From assembly GCA_049966695.1 (NCBI GenBank), contig JBMFUG010000035.1, positions 1 to 24,690 on the forward strand: a DNA stretch of 24,690 bases, given 5' to 3'. Position numbers and translations under genes: made by a program. The stretch's first letter is position 1; each line of letters opens with the position of its first letter. The stretch comes from JAKAWM01 sp049966695 (GTDB lineage: Bacteria > Actinomycetota > Acidimicrobiia > Acidimicrobiales > Palsa-688). Below, piece after piece: positions 1 through 8,526 of this stretch. A model generated the notes under the pieces. The model saw nothing but the letters and a program-made list of their open reading frames with translations. It made no database searches and was not told the origin of the DNA.

Positions 1-1
1 C

Positions 2-673
2 ATCTTGAACGGGCCAGAGGCTTTTTCTGCCCTCGGGGAGGGGACGTCGCGAGGGACCAAGATCGTCGCCCTGTCGGGACGTGTGCGCCGGCCTGGCAAC
101 TACGAGGTCGAGTTCGCGAAGTTGACCTTCAGGGAGCTGATCTACGACGAAGCCTTGGGTGGAGGGGTGAGGGACGGCAAGGCGCTGAAAGCGTTCATCC
201 CGGGCGGGGTCTCCTCGCCGTGGTTCGGGCCTGAGCACCTCGACATCACCCTGGCCAACAGCGCGATAGCCCAGGCGGGGTCGATGGCGGGCTCGGGGGC
301 GGTCACCGTAATGGACGAGGGCACCTGCGCCGTCCGGGCAGCGTGGCGTATCAGCCGTTTTTACCACCGGGAGTCCTGTGGCCAGTGCACCCCCTGCCGT
401 GAAGGGTCGGGGTGGGTCGAGAAGATCATGAGGCGCATAGAAGATGGCCAGGGCAAGGAGACCGACCTGGACCTCCTGATGGACATCTGCGACAACATCT
501 CGCCCGGCGTGGCTTGGCCACCCGCCCAGACGACCATCTGCCCGCTCGGGCCGTCCATACCCGCTTCCGTGGCCTCTAGCATCCGCATGTTCAGGGACGA
601 GTACCTAGCGCACGTGCGCGAGGGTGGCTGCCCGTTCCCGCCTGACCGCTTGAGAGAAGCCGTCCATGCCTGA
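2..673 (+). CDS. nuoF: NADH-quinone oxidoreductase subunit F, 3' part (start lies before the window)
   Basis: This is the C-terminal part of NuoF, the complex I subunit that binds NADH and FMN and passes electrons to cluster N3 in the cytoplasmic peripheral arm. The reading frame is open from the first bases, so the start and the NADH/FMN-binding N-terminus lie outside the window. The C-terminal 4Fe-4S motif SCGQCTPCREG is encoded near 370-405, and the fourth cysteine is in TTICPLG, about 45 residues later. A SLBB-like segment (ALSGRVRRPGNYEV) precedes it, as in the family. Compared with what I remember of other NuoF proteins, a few extra residues (GVAWPPAQ) precede the fourth Cys. The stop overlaps the nuoG start by 8 bp. 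The identification is firm; only the length is unknown. Confidence 0.96.
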   Translation: MLNGPEAFSALGEGTSRGTKIVALSGRVRRPGNYEVEFAKLTFRELIYDEALGGGVRDGKALKAFIPGGVSSPWFGPEHLDITLANSAIAQAGSMAGSGAVTVMDEGTCAVRAAWRISRFYHRESCGQCTPCREGSGWVEKIMRRIEDGQGKETDLDLLMDICDNISPGVAWPPAQTTICPLGPSIPASVASSIRMFRDEYLAHVREGGCPFPPDRLREAVHA

Positions 674-3551
674 CCAAGCAGCTGTTGGCCCCACCTCTGC
701 TGAGCCCGCCGGGGACGGCCTGGCCGTCTTGAGGCACCGCCACGATGGCCCGCGGGCAGTCCCTGGGGCAACAGGCACGTCTTTGCCGTCGCCGCCCTCT
801 ACGGGCGCAGAAGTGACCATAACGATCGACGGCCGCCAGGTAAGCGCCCGTGAGGGCGAGGTCCTAATAGCAGCGGCCGAGCGGGCCGGGACTTATATCC
901 CGCGTTTTTGCTACCACCCCCGCATGAAGCCGGTGGGCATGTGCCGTATGTGCCTCGTTGAAGTGAAGGGCCCCCGGGGCTACAGCCTTTCTCCCGCCTG
1001 TTACCTACCGGTCACGGAGGGGCTCGAGGTGCTCACCGACAGCCCACGTGCCAAAAAGGCCCAAGAGGGCGTCCTTGAGTTCCTGCTCGTCAACCACCCC
1101 CTTGACTGCCCAGTTTGCGACAAAGGGGGCGAGTGCCCCCTGCAGGACCAGACCGTCGCCTACGGGCCTGGCGAGACCCGCTTTATCGAGGAGAAACGCC
1201 ACTGGGACAAGCCTGTCCCAATATCGCCGCTCATCTTGATCGACAGGGAACGCTGCATCCAGTGTGCCCGCTGCACTCGTTTCGCCGAGGAGGTGGCCGG
1301 CGACCCTCTCATCGACTTTTTCTCTCGCGGTGACTCGACAGAGGTGGCCATCTCGCCCGAGCAGCCCTTCAGCTCTAACTTCAGCGGCAACATCGTGCAG
1401 ATCTGCCCGGTGGGCGCCCTGTTGGCCAAGCCCTACCGCTTCAAAGCCCGGCCTTGGGACCTAGAGCAAGTGGAGACCACCTGCACGTACTGTGCGGTGG
1501 GCTGCCGTACCGTGGCGCAGTCCAGCGCGAACGAGGTCGTCCGCTTCATCGGCGTGGACAACGACCGGGTCAACTGGGGCTGGCTGTGCGACAAGGGCCG
1601 TTTTGGCTTTGAGGCTTTGAACAGCTCTCAACGTCTTTCAGTACCGCTGCTGCGTCGCATCAACTTTGGGGACGGCCGAGACGGTGAGGGGGAGCTGTCC
1701 GAGGCTAGCTGGGCGGGCGCCATGTCGGCCGTCGCCGAAAAGCTGGCAGGCCTCGACGGTCGCAGGGTGGGGGTTATCGGTGGGGCCCGCTTGCCCAATG
1801 AAGACGCCTACGCGTGGGCCAAGTTCGCGCGGACCTGCCTACAGACCAGCAATATCGACGCCCAGCTCGGCGACGGCCTCTCGTCGGAGCTCGTCGCGAG
1901 CCTGCCCAGGGCCACCCTTGAGCAGGCTTGCAAGGCGTCGCTTGTCATCACGCTGGCTCCTGACCTGAAAGAGGAGCTGCCCGTCGCTTACCTGCGCTTG
2001 CGCCACGCAGTCACCGACGGACGCGTCCCTTTGGTAGAGATAAGCCCGTCGTCGACCGGGCTGTCGTCCCTAGCGGCTCTTCGGCTCCATTACCGCCCTG
2101 GAGAGCTGGGCGGCCTGGTGGCAGCCATGGTGGGAGACAGGCAAGTGACAGGCGCGCTCGGCGGGGTCTCGCCAGAAGACATCGAGCTGGCCCGGCTGGC
2201 GGTGCGCGAAGCCTCTGGGAAAGTTCCTGCTGGTGCCGCCAACGGTGGACAGCCGGCGATCGTCGTGGTGCTCGGCCGGCCCTCCCTGGCTGAGCCTTCC
2301 AAGGCCATAGAGCAAGCTGCTCGTACTTTGGGCCAGCTGCCGGGGGTGGCGTTCCTGCCCGCGCTAAGGCGTTCTAATGTCAACGGTGCCATCGACATGG
2401 GCCTAGCACCGGGGCTCCTTCCCGGCCGTAGCGGCTTTAGCGAAGCCAAGAGCTGGTACGAGCGGCACTGGGGCACGACCTTGGCCGCCGGGAGCCAAAT
2501 GGGCACCTTAGAGATGCTGCAGGCAGCGGCCGCCGGCGATATGGACGTGCTGTTCCTTTTGGGGGCCGACCCGCTCGCCGACTTCCCCGACCAAGACCTG
2601 GCTGCACGCGCGCTCGACCGGGCCGGGTTTGTAGTGTCTGTTGACTCGTTTGTCACAGCTAGCGTCCTGAGGGCCGCAGACGTGGTGCTGCCCGTGGCCA
2701 TGTACACCGAACGTCACGGGAGCTTTACGAACTTCGAGGGCAGGGTCAGCTGGCTGGCCCAGAAGGTGACCCCCCCAGGAACCGCCTGGAGCGATTGGGA
2801 AGTAGCGGCAGAGCTGGCCAGCCGCTTGGGCAAAGATCTCGGTTTTGGTTGCTTGGAAGACATCTGGGCCGAAGTCGAACGTGTCTCCCCTCTGCACCGA
2901 GGGGTGCCCCACGCTGCTTTGGTCTCCCCCCAGGGCCGAGACGGCGTCGTGGTGCCGCTAGGGCGTGAAGACGGCACTGGTCCTCGGCCGCTCGACCCCA
3001 TGGCCAACCCCGGCATAGCCCCGCTCGAGCCCCACGCTCCCGCTCTGCCCGAGCCCCTTGGCGCAGCAAATGGCCTCGGCAGCGTAAACGCAGCTCCTAA
3101 GGGGCCTGCCGGTCCCGCCGAGGCTGGCCCAACGGACCGGGAGCCTGTCCCGCCAATGTTGCGCCTGGCTCCTCCGCGCAGCACCGCTGGGCCCCTTGGT
3201 GGCGAGCCGCCTAAGCCAAGCCCTGGTACCTTGTTGTTGGTCACTGCCCGCCCGATGTGGGACGGCGGCACGCTGGTGCAGGCGTCACCGTCGCTGTGCG
3301 ACCTGCACCCGCCACTTGTCGTCCGTGCCAACCCACGCCAGCTGGAGGCCCTCGGGGTGGAGCCTGGCGCACAAGTACGGCTCAGCTCGGGACGTGGCAG
3401 TATGACGTTGCAGGCCCTGGCTGACCCCGGTGTGCCGTCCGGGGTCGCGGTCGTGCCGTTCAACCTGCCTGAGGGCGGGGCCGGTCAGCTCATCGACGCA
3501 GCAAAGGAGACCACTGAGGTGCGCATCGAACCGCTTGGGGCAGTTCGGTGA
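666..3551 (+). CDS. nuoG: NADH-quinone oxidoreductase subunit G
   Basis: NuoG is the largest peripheral-arm subunit of complex I and carries the electron chain from NuoF toward NuoI. From the ATG at 666 the 961-aa product has a 2Fe-2S site (C82, C93, C96, C112), the His/Cys site of N5 (H144, C148, C151, C157), a 4Fe-4S site (C197, C200, C203, C247) and the extra N7 site (C273, C276, C280, C308), which only some bacteria keep. A molybdopterin-oxidoreductase-like body follows. A Pro/Ala/Gly-rich linker at about 790-860 leads to a C-terminal dinucleotide-binding-like domain (about 860-961). The first 48 or so residues before the ferredoxin fold look unconserved, so translation could instead begin at GTG 813. 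The ATG at 666 is kept because it overlaps the nuoF stop. The 3' end overlaps nuoH by 4 bp. Confidence 0.96.
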   Translation: MPDQAAVGPTSAEPAGDGLAVLRHRHDGPRAVPGATGTSLPSPPSTGAEVTITIDGRQVSAREGEVLIAAAERAGTYIPRFCYHPRMKPVGMCRMCLVEVKGPRGYSLSPACYLPVTEGLEVLTDSPRAKKAQEGVLEFLLVNHPLDCPVCDKGGECPLQDQTVAYGPGETRFIEEKRHWDKPVPISPLILIDRERCIQCARCTRFAEEVAGDPLIDFFSRGDSTEVAISPEQPFSSNFSGNIVQICPVGALLAKPYRFKARPWDLEQVETTCTYCAVGCRTVAQSSANEVVRFIGVDNDRVNWGWLCDKGRFGFEALNSSQRLSVPLLRRINFGDGRDGEGELSEASWAGAMSAVAEKLAGLDGRRVGVIGGARLPNEDAYAWAKFARTCLQTSNIDAQLGDGLSSELVASLPRATLEQACKASLVITLAPDLKEELPVAYLRLRHAVTDGRVPLVEISPSSTGLSSLAALRLHYRPGELGGLVAAMVGDRQVTGALGGVSPEDIELARLAVREASGKVPAGAANGGQPAIVVVLGRPSLAEPSKAIEQAARTLGQLPGVAFLPALRRSNVNGAIDMGLAPGLLPGRSGFSEAKSWYERHWGTTLAAGSQMGTLEMLQAAAAGDMDVLFLLGADPLADFPDQDLAARALDRAGFVVSVDSFVTASVLRAADVVLPVAMYTERHGSFTNFEGRVSWLAQKVTPPGTAWSDWEVAAELASRLGKDLGFGCLEDIWAEVERVSPLHRGVPHAALVSPQGRDGVVVPLGREDGTGPRPLDPMANPGIAPLEPHAPALPEPLGAANGLGSVNAAPKGPAGPAEAGPTDREPVPPMLRLAPPRSTAGPLGGEPPKPSPGTLLLVTARPMWDGGTLVQASPSLCDLHPPLVVRANPRQLEALGVEPGAQVRLSSGRGSMTLQALADPGVPSGVAVVPFNLPEGGAGQLIDAAKETTEVRIEPLGAVR

Positions 3552-4735
3552 GGGCTCTGGCAGCCCTGTACCCGGGCGACCCGCTGTTCGCCAAGGGGAT
3601 CGACCTGTGGGTCTGGGTCATCCTAGTGGTCAAGCTCATTGTCGTTTTCGCCATTGTCATGGTGTCTGTGCTGTTCATGGTCATGTACGAGCGCAAGGCG
3701 GTGGCTCGCTTGGGCAACCGCTGGGGCCCCAACAGGGCCGGGCCTTACGGGTGGCTCCAGTCATTGGCAGATGGCATCAAGCTCTTTTTCAAAGAAGCCC
3801 TGGTACCCGCACAGGCTGACAGAGCCGTCTACCAGTTGGCACCAGTGATCGCCCTGGTGCCCGTTTTCATCACTTTTTCCATAGTGCCCATCGGAGGCAC
3901 TATCACGATCGGGGGTTACACCACTCGCTTGCAACTAGCCGACCCCCCCTGGGGGATCCTCGTCATGCTGATGGCGTCCAGCATCAGCGTGTACGGCGTC
4001 TTGCTAGCCGGTTGGGCGTCGGGCTCGAAGTACCCCCTGATCGGCTCGGTGCGTGCCAGTGCCCAGATGATCTCGTACGAGGCTGCGCTAGGCCTTTCGG
4101 TGGCGACCGTCGTCTTGCTCACCGGGTCCCTCCACACGAGCGCCATAGTGGCGGCTCAGCACGGAGGTTTCCTTTACCACTGGAACATCCTGCGCAGTTT
4201 CGGCGCGCCCTTTGTCATCTTTTGCATAGCGATAACCGCTGAGATGACCAGGCCGCCCTTTGACTTGGTCGAAGCCGAGGAGGAACTGGCTGGCGGGTTC
4301 AACATGGAGTACTCCTCCGTCCGGTTCGCGCTTTTCTACCTGGCCGAGTACGCCGCCCTGGTCACCAACTCGGCGATCATCACGACGCTGTTCCTCGGAG
4401 GGCCAGACGGCCCCCGCATCGCCGGGCACTCGATCGGCCCGGCCTGGTTCACGCTGAAGGTGCTCATTTTGCTCTACGTCTTTGTCTGGGTACGGGCGAC
4501 CCTGCCGCGCTTGCGCTATGACCAACTGATGGACTTGGGCTGGAAGCGCCTTATCCCCGCGGCTCTGGCCATGCTGTTGGTCGTGGCTGGGGCGCGCATA
4601 AGTTGGCGCTACGGGCTGTCCGCCCTGGCCGGCAGCATGATCGCCTTCTTGTTGCTGGCCCGGGCCATAGAGGTGGGCCGAGGCGTCTCGGAAAGGGAGC
4701 ATGGTGGTATGCCGTCTGAGCTGGAGTCGCCATGA
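3548..4735 (+). CDS. nuoH: NADH-quinone oxidoreductase subunit H
   Basis: NuoH is the membrane subunit that forms most of the quinone-binding chamber where the peripheral arm meets the membrane arm. The 395-aa product is strongly hydrophobic with about eight or nine membrane helices. It shows the conserved cytoplasmic segment GPNRAGPYGWLQSLADGIK, here preceded by RW rather than the usual RVGPNR arrangement. It also has the acidic loop EMTRPPFDLVEAEEELAGG, known in this family to line the quinone site and the start of the proton path. The GTG start at 3548 sits inside a GTGA overlap with the nuoG stop, and the gene ends in an ATGA overlap with nuoI. Length is in the upper family range because of a short polar C-terminal tail. 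Confidence 0.96.
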   Translation: MRALAALYPGDPLFAKGIDLWVWVILVVKLIVVFAIVMVSVLFMVMYERKAVARLGNRWGPNRAGPYGWLQSLADGIKLFFKEALVPAQADRAVYQLAPVIALVPVFITFSIVPIGGTITIGGYTTRLQLADPPWGILVMLMASSISVYGVLLAGWASGSKYPLIGSVRASAQMISYEAALGLSVATVVLLTGSLHTSAIVAAQHGGFLYHWNILRSFGAPFVIFCIAITAEMTRPPFDLVEAEEELAGGFNMEYSSVRFALFYLAEYAALVTNSAIITTLFLGGPDGPRIAGHSIGPAWFTLKVLILLYVFVWVRATLPRLRYDQLMDLGWKRLIPAALAMLLVVAGARISWRYGLSALAGSMIAFLLLARAIEVGRGVSEREHGGMPSELESP

Positions 4736-5454
4736 GCATTTTCGACAACAGGTTCACTAACTTCTTCAAGGGCTTCGCGGTCACGGGCAAGCAGCCGCTG
4801 AAACCAAAGGTCACCACGCTTTACCCGGAAGAGAAAAGGCCCAAGCCGGAGCGTATGCACGGGCGCCACGTGCTCAACCGCTACGAGGACGGCATGGAGA
4901 AGTGCATCGGGTGCGAGCTTTGTGCCGGGGCCTGCCCAGCGCACTGCATATACGTACGCGGGGCCGACAACCCCCCCGAGGCCCCGGTGTCGCCCGGGGA
5001 GCGTTACGGTTTTGTTTACGAGATCAACTTCTTGCGTTGCATCCACTGTGACCTGTGCGTCGAGGCCTGCCCCACCGGGGCAATTACGGAGTCCAAGCTC
5101 TTTGAGTTTTCTTTCGTCAACCGACAGGACGCGATATATACCAAGGCCGAGCTGTTGGTCGACGACGAGGGCAAGCCCAAGCAGCTCCCGTGGGAAGACT
5201 GGCGGCCTGGGGACGACCGCAACACATCGGCTTGGATGCGAGCAACCTCGCCATCTGGCCGGGCAGACCTGGAAGGCACACCTTTGTGGTCCGCCGAGCT
5301 GGGCTACGGCGTGCGGCTTGCGCAGGCGGGCCAGTCCGACCCTCAAGCTGCTGACGTGCCTGCGGACTTCGACATCTCGTTGCGTGAAGTAGAAGCAGGG
5401 GAGCTCGCCGGGGTCGGGCTGAAGACCACCAGGGCCGTGAGGAGGCCGTCGTGA
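4732..5454 (+). CDS. nuoI: NADH-quinone oxidoreductase subunit I
   Basis: NuoI is the 8Fe ferredoxin-like subunit that carries clusters N6a and N6b and hands electrons to N2 near the quinone site. The 240-aa product has two complete CxxCxxCxxxCP motifs: C58, C61, C64, C68 and C103, C106, C109, C113. An N-terminal amphipathic stretch (DNRFTNFFKGFAVTGK) probably lies on the membrane, as in the family. The C-terminal 100 or so residues after the second cluster are longer than in the compact proteobacterial proteins. I recognise no extra domain there. The ATG start overlaps the nuoH stop (ATGA), and the stop overlaps the GTG of nuoJ by 4 bp. Confidence 0.96.
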   Translation: MSIFDNRFTNFFKGFAVTGKQPLKPKVTTLYPEEKRPKPERMHGRHVLNRYEDGMEKCIGCELCAGACPAHCIYVRGADNPPEAPVSPGERYGFVYEINFLRCIHCDLCVEACPTGAITESKLFEFSFVNRQDAIYTKAELLVDDEGKPKQLPWEDWRPGDDRNTSAWMRATSPSGRADLEGTPLWSAELGYGVRLAQAGQSDPQAADVPADFDISLREVEAGELAGVGLKTTRAVRRPS

Positions 5455-6203
5455 CGCCCCTAGCAGTAACGGGGCTCGCCAACGCCTCCGCTTGGGCGGT
5501 GTATGGCGTAGGCACAGCGCTTGCCGCGGCAGGCGCCCTTGGCGTGGTGCTCCTGCGCAACCCAGTCCACTGCGCCCTTTCCCTGGTCACCACTCTGTTC
5601 GGGGTAGCCCTGCTCTTTATAGACCAGGGAGCGAACTTCCTAGCCGCAGTGCAAGTGATCGTCTACGCCGGTGCCGTCGTGATCCTTTTCCTTTTCGTGA
5701 TAATGCTCTTGGGGGTGGACCGCAAAGAGGCGCTCGGCAGCGAAAGGCTTCGGTCCATGGTCCCGGTAGGCATCTTGGCGGGCCTCGCGGTGGTGGTCGA
5801 GCTGTTGGTGCTCTCGCGGGCGTCGTTTTGGGCTACCGGCGCCAAGTCCACTGCTGGCTCCCTCTCCGGGCCAGGCGAAGATGTCCAAAAACTTGGCCAG
5901 ACTATTTTTACCCGCTACCTTCTTCCTTTTGAAATGACTTCCGCGCTGCTCGTGATCGCGGTGGTGGCTGCGGTGGTCCTCGTGCGCCGCTCCTCTGGGC
6001 CTGGGCCCAGCCGGCACCAGGCGGTGGCACGCCGGCCCCTGCCGGAGCGCGCCCCTGGGCAAGGCACGGCTGAGCTGGCCGGCCAGCCCGGGGGCCCGCG
6101 GCCTGTTGAGGGGGACGAGCTCGTAGGAGGGGGCCAAAAGGAGCCAGCCCCTGTGGCTCACGCACTTGTGCCCGGTGCTGCGGAGCGGGAGGCCGTGCGG
6201 TGA
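5451..6203 (+). CDS. nuoJ: NADH-quinone oxidoreductase subunit J
   Basis: NuoJ is a small membrane-arm subunit of complex I with five predicted helices, beside NuoK and NuoH. The conserved third-helix region FIDQGANFLAAVQVIVYAGAVVILFLFVIMLLG is clear; only part of it is needed to recognise the family, namely the VQVIVYAGAVVILF core. After the last helix (about residue 180) comes a hydrophilic tail of about 70 residues rich in Pro, Gly, Ala and Arg, longer than usual and probably cytoplasmic and disordered. The GTG start lies in a GTGA overlap with nuoI, and the stop overlaps the nuoK GTG in the same way. Confidence 0.94.
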   Translation: MTPLAVTGLANASAWAVYGVGTALAAAGALGVVLLRNPVHCALSLVTTLFGVALLFIDQGANFLAAVQVIVYAGAVVILFLFVIMLLGVDRKEALGSERLRSMVPVGILAGLAVVVELLVLSRASFWATGAKSTAGSLSGPGEDVQKLGQTIFTRYLLPFEMTSALLVIAVVAAVVLVRRSSGPGPSRHQAVARRPLPERAPGQGTAELAGQPGGPRPVEGDELVGGGQKEPAPVAHALVPGAAEREAVR

Positions 6204-6505
6204 GCGTCCCGGGCCCGTGGTACTTGGTGCTGGCTGCTTGCCTTTTTGGCATCGGAGGGGTGGGCGTCTTGGTGAGGCGCAACATCCTCGTCATGTACAT
6301 GTGCATCGAGCTCATGCTGAACGGCGTCAGCCTCACCTTTGTCACTTTCTCACGCATGCTGAACGACCTGGGGGGTGAGGCGTCCGTGTTCTTCGTGCTA
6401 GTAGTAGCCGCAGCTGAAGTAGTGGTCGGTCTCGGCATCATCGTCGCCATCTACCGTCGCCGTACGGGTGCCACGGCTGACGACGTGAGCTCGCTCAAGG
6501 GTTGA
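6200..6505 (+). CDS. nuoK: NADH-quinone oxidoreductase subunit K
   Basis: NuoK is a three-helix subunit homologous to the MnhC/MrpC antiporter subunit. It carries two buried glutamates that contribute to the proton path of the membrane arm. The product is 101 aa, the standard length. It has E37 in the second helix (MCIELMLNGVSLTF) and E73 in the third (AAAEVVVGLGIIVAIYRR), matching the two conserved acidic positions. The GTG start at 6200 overlaps the nuoJ stop. The end overlaps the TTG start of nuoL in a TTGA junction. Confidence 0.96.
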   Translation: MSVPGPWYLVLAACLFGIGGVGVLVRRNILVMYMCIELMLNGVSLTFVTFSRMLNDLGGEASVFFVLVVAAAEVVVGLGIIVAIYRRRTGATADDVSSLKG

Positions 6506-8523
6506 CGACCGTGACACCTGCCGCCGTCAACGCCGCCTATGCCATCATTGGCCTGCCGCTGGCTGGCTTTATAATTAACCTGCTTTTCGGGAGGCGCCTG
6601 GGGGAGCCTAAGGCGGGCTGGGTGGGCACCTTGGCCGCCTTCGGTTCGTTCGTCGCCGCCCTGGTGACCTGGGTGGGCGTGCTGGGGCGGCCGGCGGCGT
6701 CGCGCAGCTTCGACCTCAAGGTCTTCACGTGGTTCCCGGTGGCGGGGCTCCACGTGAACGTGGGCGCTTTAGTCGACCCGCTGTCTTTGACGATGGCGCT
6801 GTTCGTGACGGGAGTCTCCACCGCCATCCACCTGTACTCGATCGGTTACATGCACCGCGACCCCGGCTTCGACAGGTTCTTCGTCTATTTGAACCTGTTC
6901 CTCTTTTCGATGCTCGTGCTGGTGCTGGCAGACAACTTCCTTTTTTCCTTCCTCGGCTGGGAAGGCGTGGGGTTCTGCTCTTACGGCCTGATCGGGTTCT
7001 GGTTCCAGCGCGAGGTAGCGGCGGTGGCGGCCAAAAAGGCCTTCGTTACCAACCGGGCTGGTGACCTGGGCTTTTTGCTGGCGATGTTCTTGATGTTCGC
7101 CCATTTTGGCTCGCTCAACTACTCGGCCGTGTTGGGGAGGCTCGTCAACGGGCACGCGACCGGGCTGCTCGCCGGTGCTCCCGGGGCCATAGGGGGCAGC
7201 ACTGCAACAGCCATCACCTTGCTGTTGTTCCTTGGCGCAGTCGGCAAGTCTGCCCAGGTACCCCTGTACATGTGGCTCCCCGACGCTATGGAGGGCCCGA
7301 CCCCGATCTCAGCCCTTATACATGCAGCCACCATGGTGACTGCCGGTGTCTACTTGATGGCACGGGTGGCGCCGTTGCTGCACTACGCGCACGCGACGTC
7401 TTGGGTCATCGCCTGTGTGGGCGTCGGCACGGCGTTTTTGGCGGCGACGATCGCCTGTGCGCAGGACGACATCAAAAAGGCCCTCGCCTACTCGACTATC
7501 TCCCAGCTTGGGTACATGTTCCTCGCTGTTGGCGCAGGCGACTACACAGATGGCATATTTCACATGCTCACGCACGCGTTCTTCAAGGCTTTGTTGTTCT
7601 TGGGGGCTGGTGCGGTGATCCATGCTTTGGCCGACCGCCAGGACATGAAGCAGATGGGAGGGCTGGCACGATACCTGCCGGTGACGGCGGTCACCTTCGG
7701 CATAGGCTGGCTTGCTATTTCCGGCATCCCACCTTTTGCCGGCTTTTGGTCGAAAGACGCCATCTTGGCTTCCGCCTGGGAGATGAACAAGGTGCTCTGG
7801 GCCGTCGGTGCCCTCACCGCTGGCCTGACCGCTTACTACATGAGCCGTCAGTTCGCCCTCGTCTTCACCGGGCGAGCCCGCTGGAGCGAGGCTCGGCCAG
7901 TGCCGGTGGAGGAGCCGTCCGCCGGCTCGGGCCACGGCACAGGAGGCTACGTGACGTCTCAGCCTGGCCTCCCGCCGTCTCCTCATGCTTCCGAGCGGCC
8001 CCGGGATCCTTCCTGGCTCATGACCGTGCCGTTGGTGTTGCTGGCCGCAGCGTCTGTACTAGGGGGCGGGATCAACTTCCCAGCCTGGCACTTTGATTTC
8101 CTCCACGACTTCCTCAACCCGCTGTTCCCCTTTAGCGCAGCAGTGGCCAGCACCGCCACCAAATGGGCGCTGTCGCTTGTCACCACGGCTATAGCCCTCG
8201 GCGGTCTTGGCCTCGGGCTGAGCACGTGGCGCACAGCTGAGCACCCTTCCCTGGAACCGGCCTTCCTGCGCCGTGCCTGGTACATTGACAGCACCGTGGC
8301 CGCCGTCGTCGCTGGCCCGCTCCGGGCCGTAGCTGCGGCGCTGGCGTTTTTCGTAGACCGCAGGGTAGTCGACGGCTTCGTCAACTCAGTCGGGAGCCTT
8401 CTCGGCATGAGCGGTCGTGCCCTGCGCAGGGCCCAGAACGGCTATGTGCGCAGCTACTTGCTGGGCCTGTCTGTCGGCGTTGTGATAATCCTTGGGTACG
8501 TTGCCTTCCGGGTGGGGAGCTGA
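6502..8523 (+). CDS. nuoL: NADH-quinone oxidoreductase subunit L
   Basis: NuoL is the distal antiporter-like subunit of the membrane arm, with a long lateral helix that braces NuoM and NuoN. The 673-aa product contains the conserved helix-5 glutamate (E154 in FLGWEGVGFCSYGLIGFW) and the helix-7 lysine (K249 in GKSAQVPLYMWLPDAMEGPT), then the PISALIHAATMVTAGVYL segment. Its C-terminal half has a hydrophilic insertion rich in Gly, Ser and Pro (about residues 465-510) before the last helices. The TTG start at 6502 overlaps the nuoK stop; a GTG at 6511 is an alternative. The stop lies 3 bp before nuoM, and GGGGAG near 8514 serves as the nuoM ribosome binding site. Confidence 0.96.
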   Translation: MTTVTPAAVNAAYAIIGLPLAGFIINLLFGRRLGEPKAGWVGTLAAFGSFVAALVTWVGVLGRPAASRSFDLKVFTWFPVAGLHVNVGALVDPLSLTMALFVTGVSTAIHLYSIGYMHRDPGFDRFFVYLNLFLFSMLVLVLADNFLFSFLGWEGVGFCSYGLIGFWFQREVAAVAAKKAFVTNRAGDLGFLLAMFLMFAHFGSLNYSAVLGRLVNGHATGLLAGAPGAIGGSTATAITLLLFLGAVGKSAQVPLYMWLPDAMEGPTPISALIHAATMVTAGVYLMARVAPLLHYAHATSWVIACVGVGTAFLAATIACAQDDIKKALAYSTISQLGYMFLAVGAGDYTDGIFHMLTHAFFKALLFLGAGAVIHALADRQDMKQMGGLARYLPVTAVTFGIGWLAISGIPPFAGFWSKDAILASAWEMNKVLWAVGALTAGLTAYYMSRQFALVFTGRARWSEARPVPVEEPSAGSGHGTGGYVTSQPGLPPSPHASERPRDPSWLMTVPLVLLAAASVLGGGINFPAWHFDFLHDFLNPLFPFSAAVASTATKWALSLVTTAIALGGLGLGLSTWRTAEHPSLEPAFLRRAWYIDSTVAAVVAGPLRAVAAALAFFVDRRVVDGFVNSVGSLLGMSGRALRRAQNGYVRSYLLGLSVGVVIILGYVAFRVGS

Positions 8524-8526
8524 GCT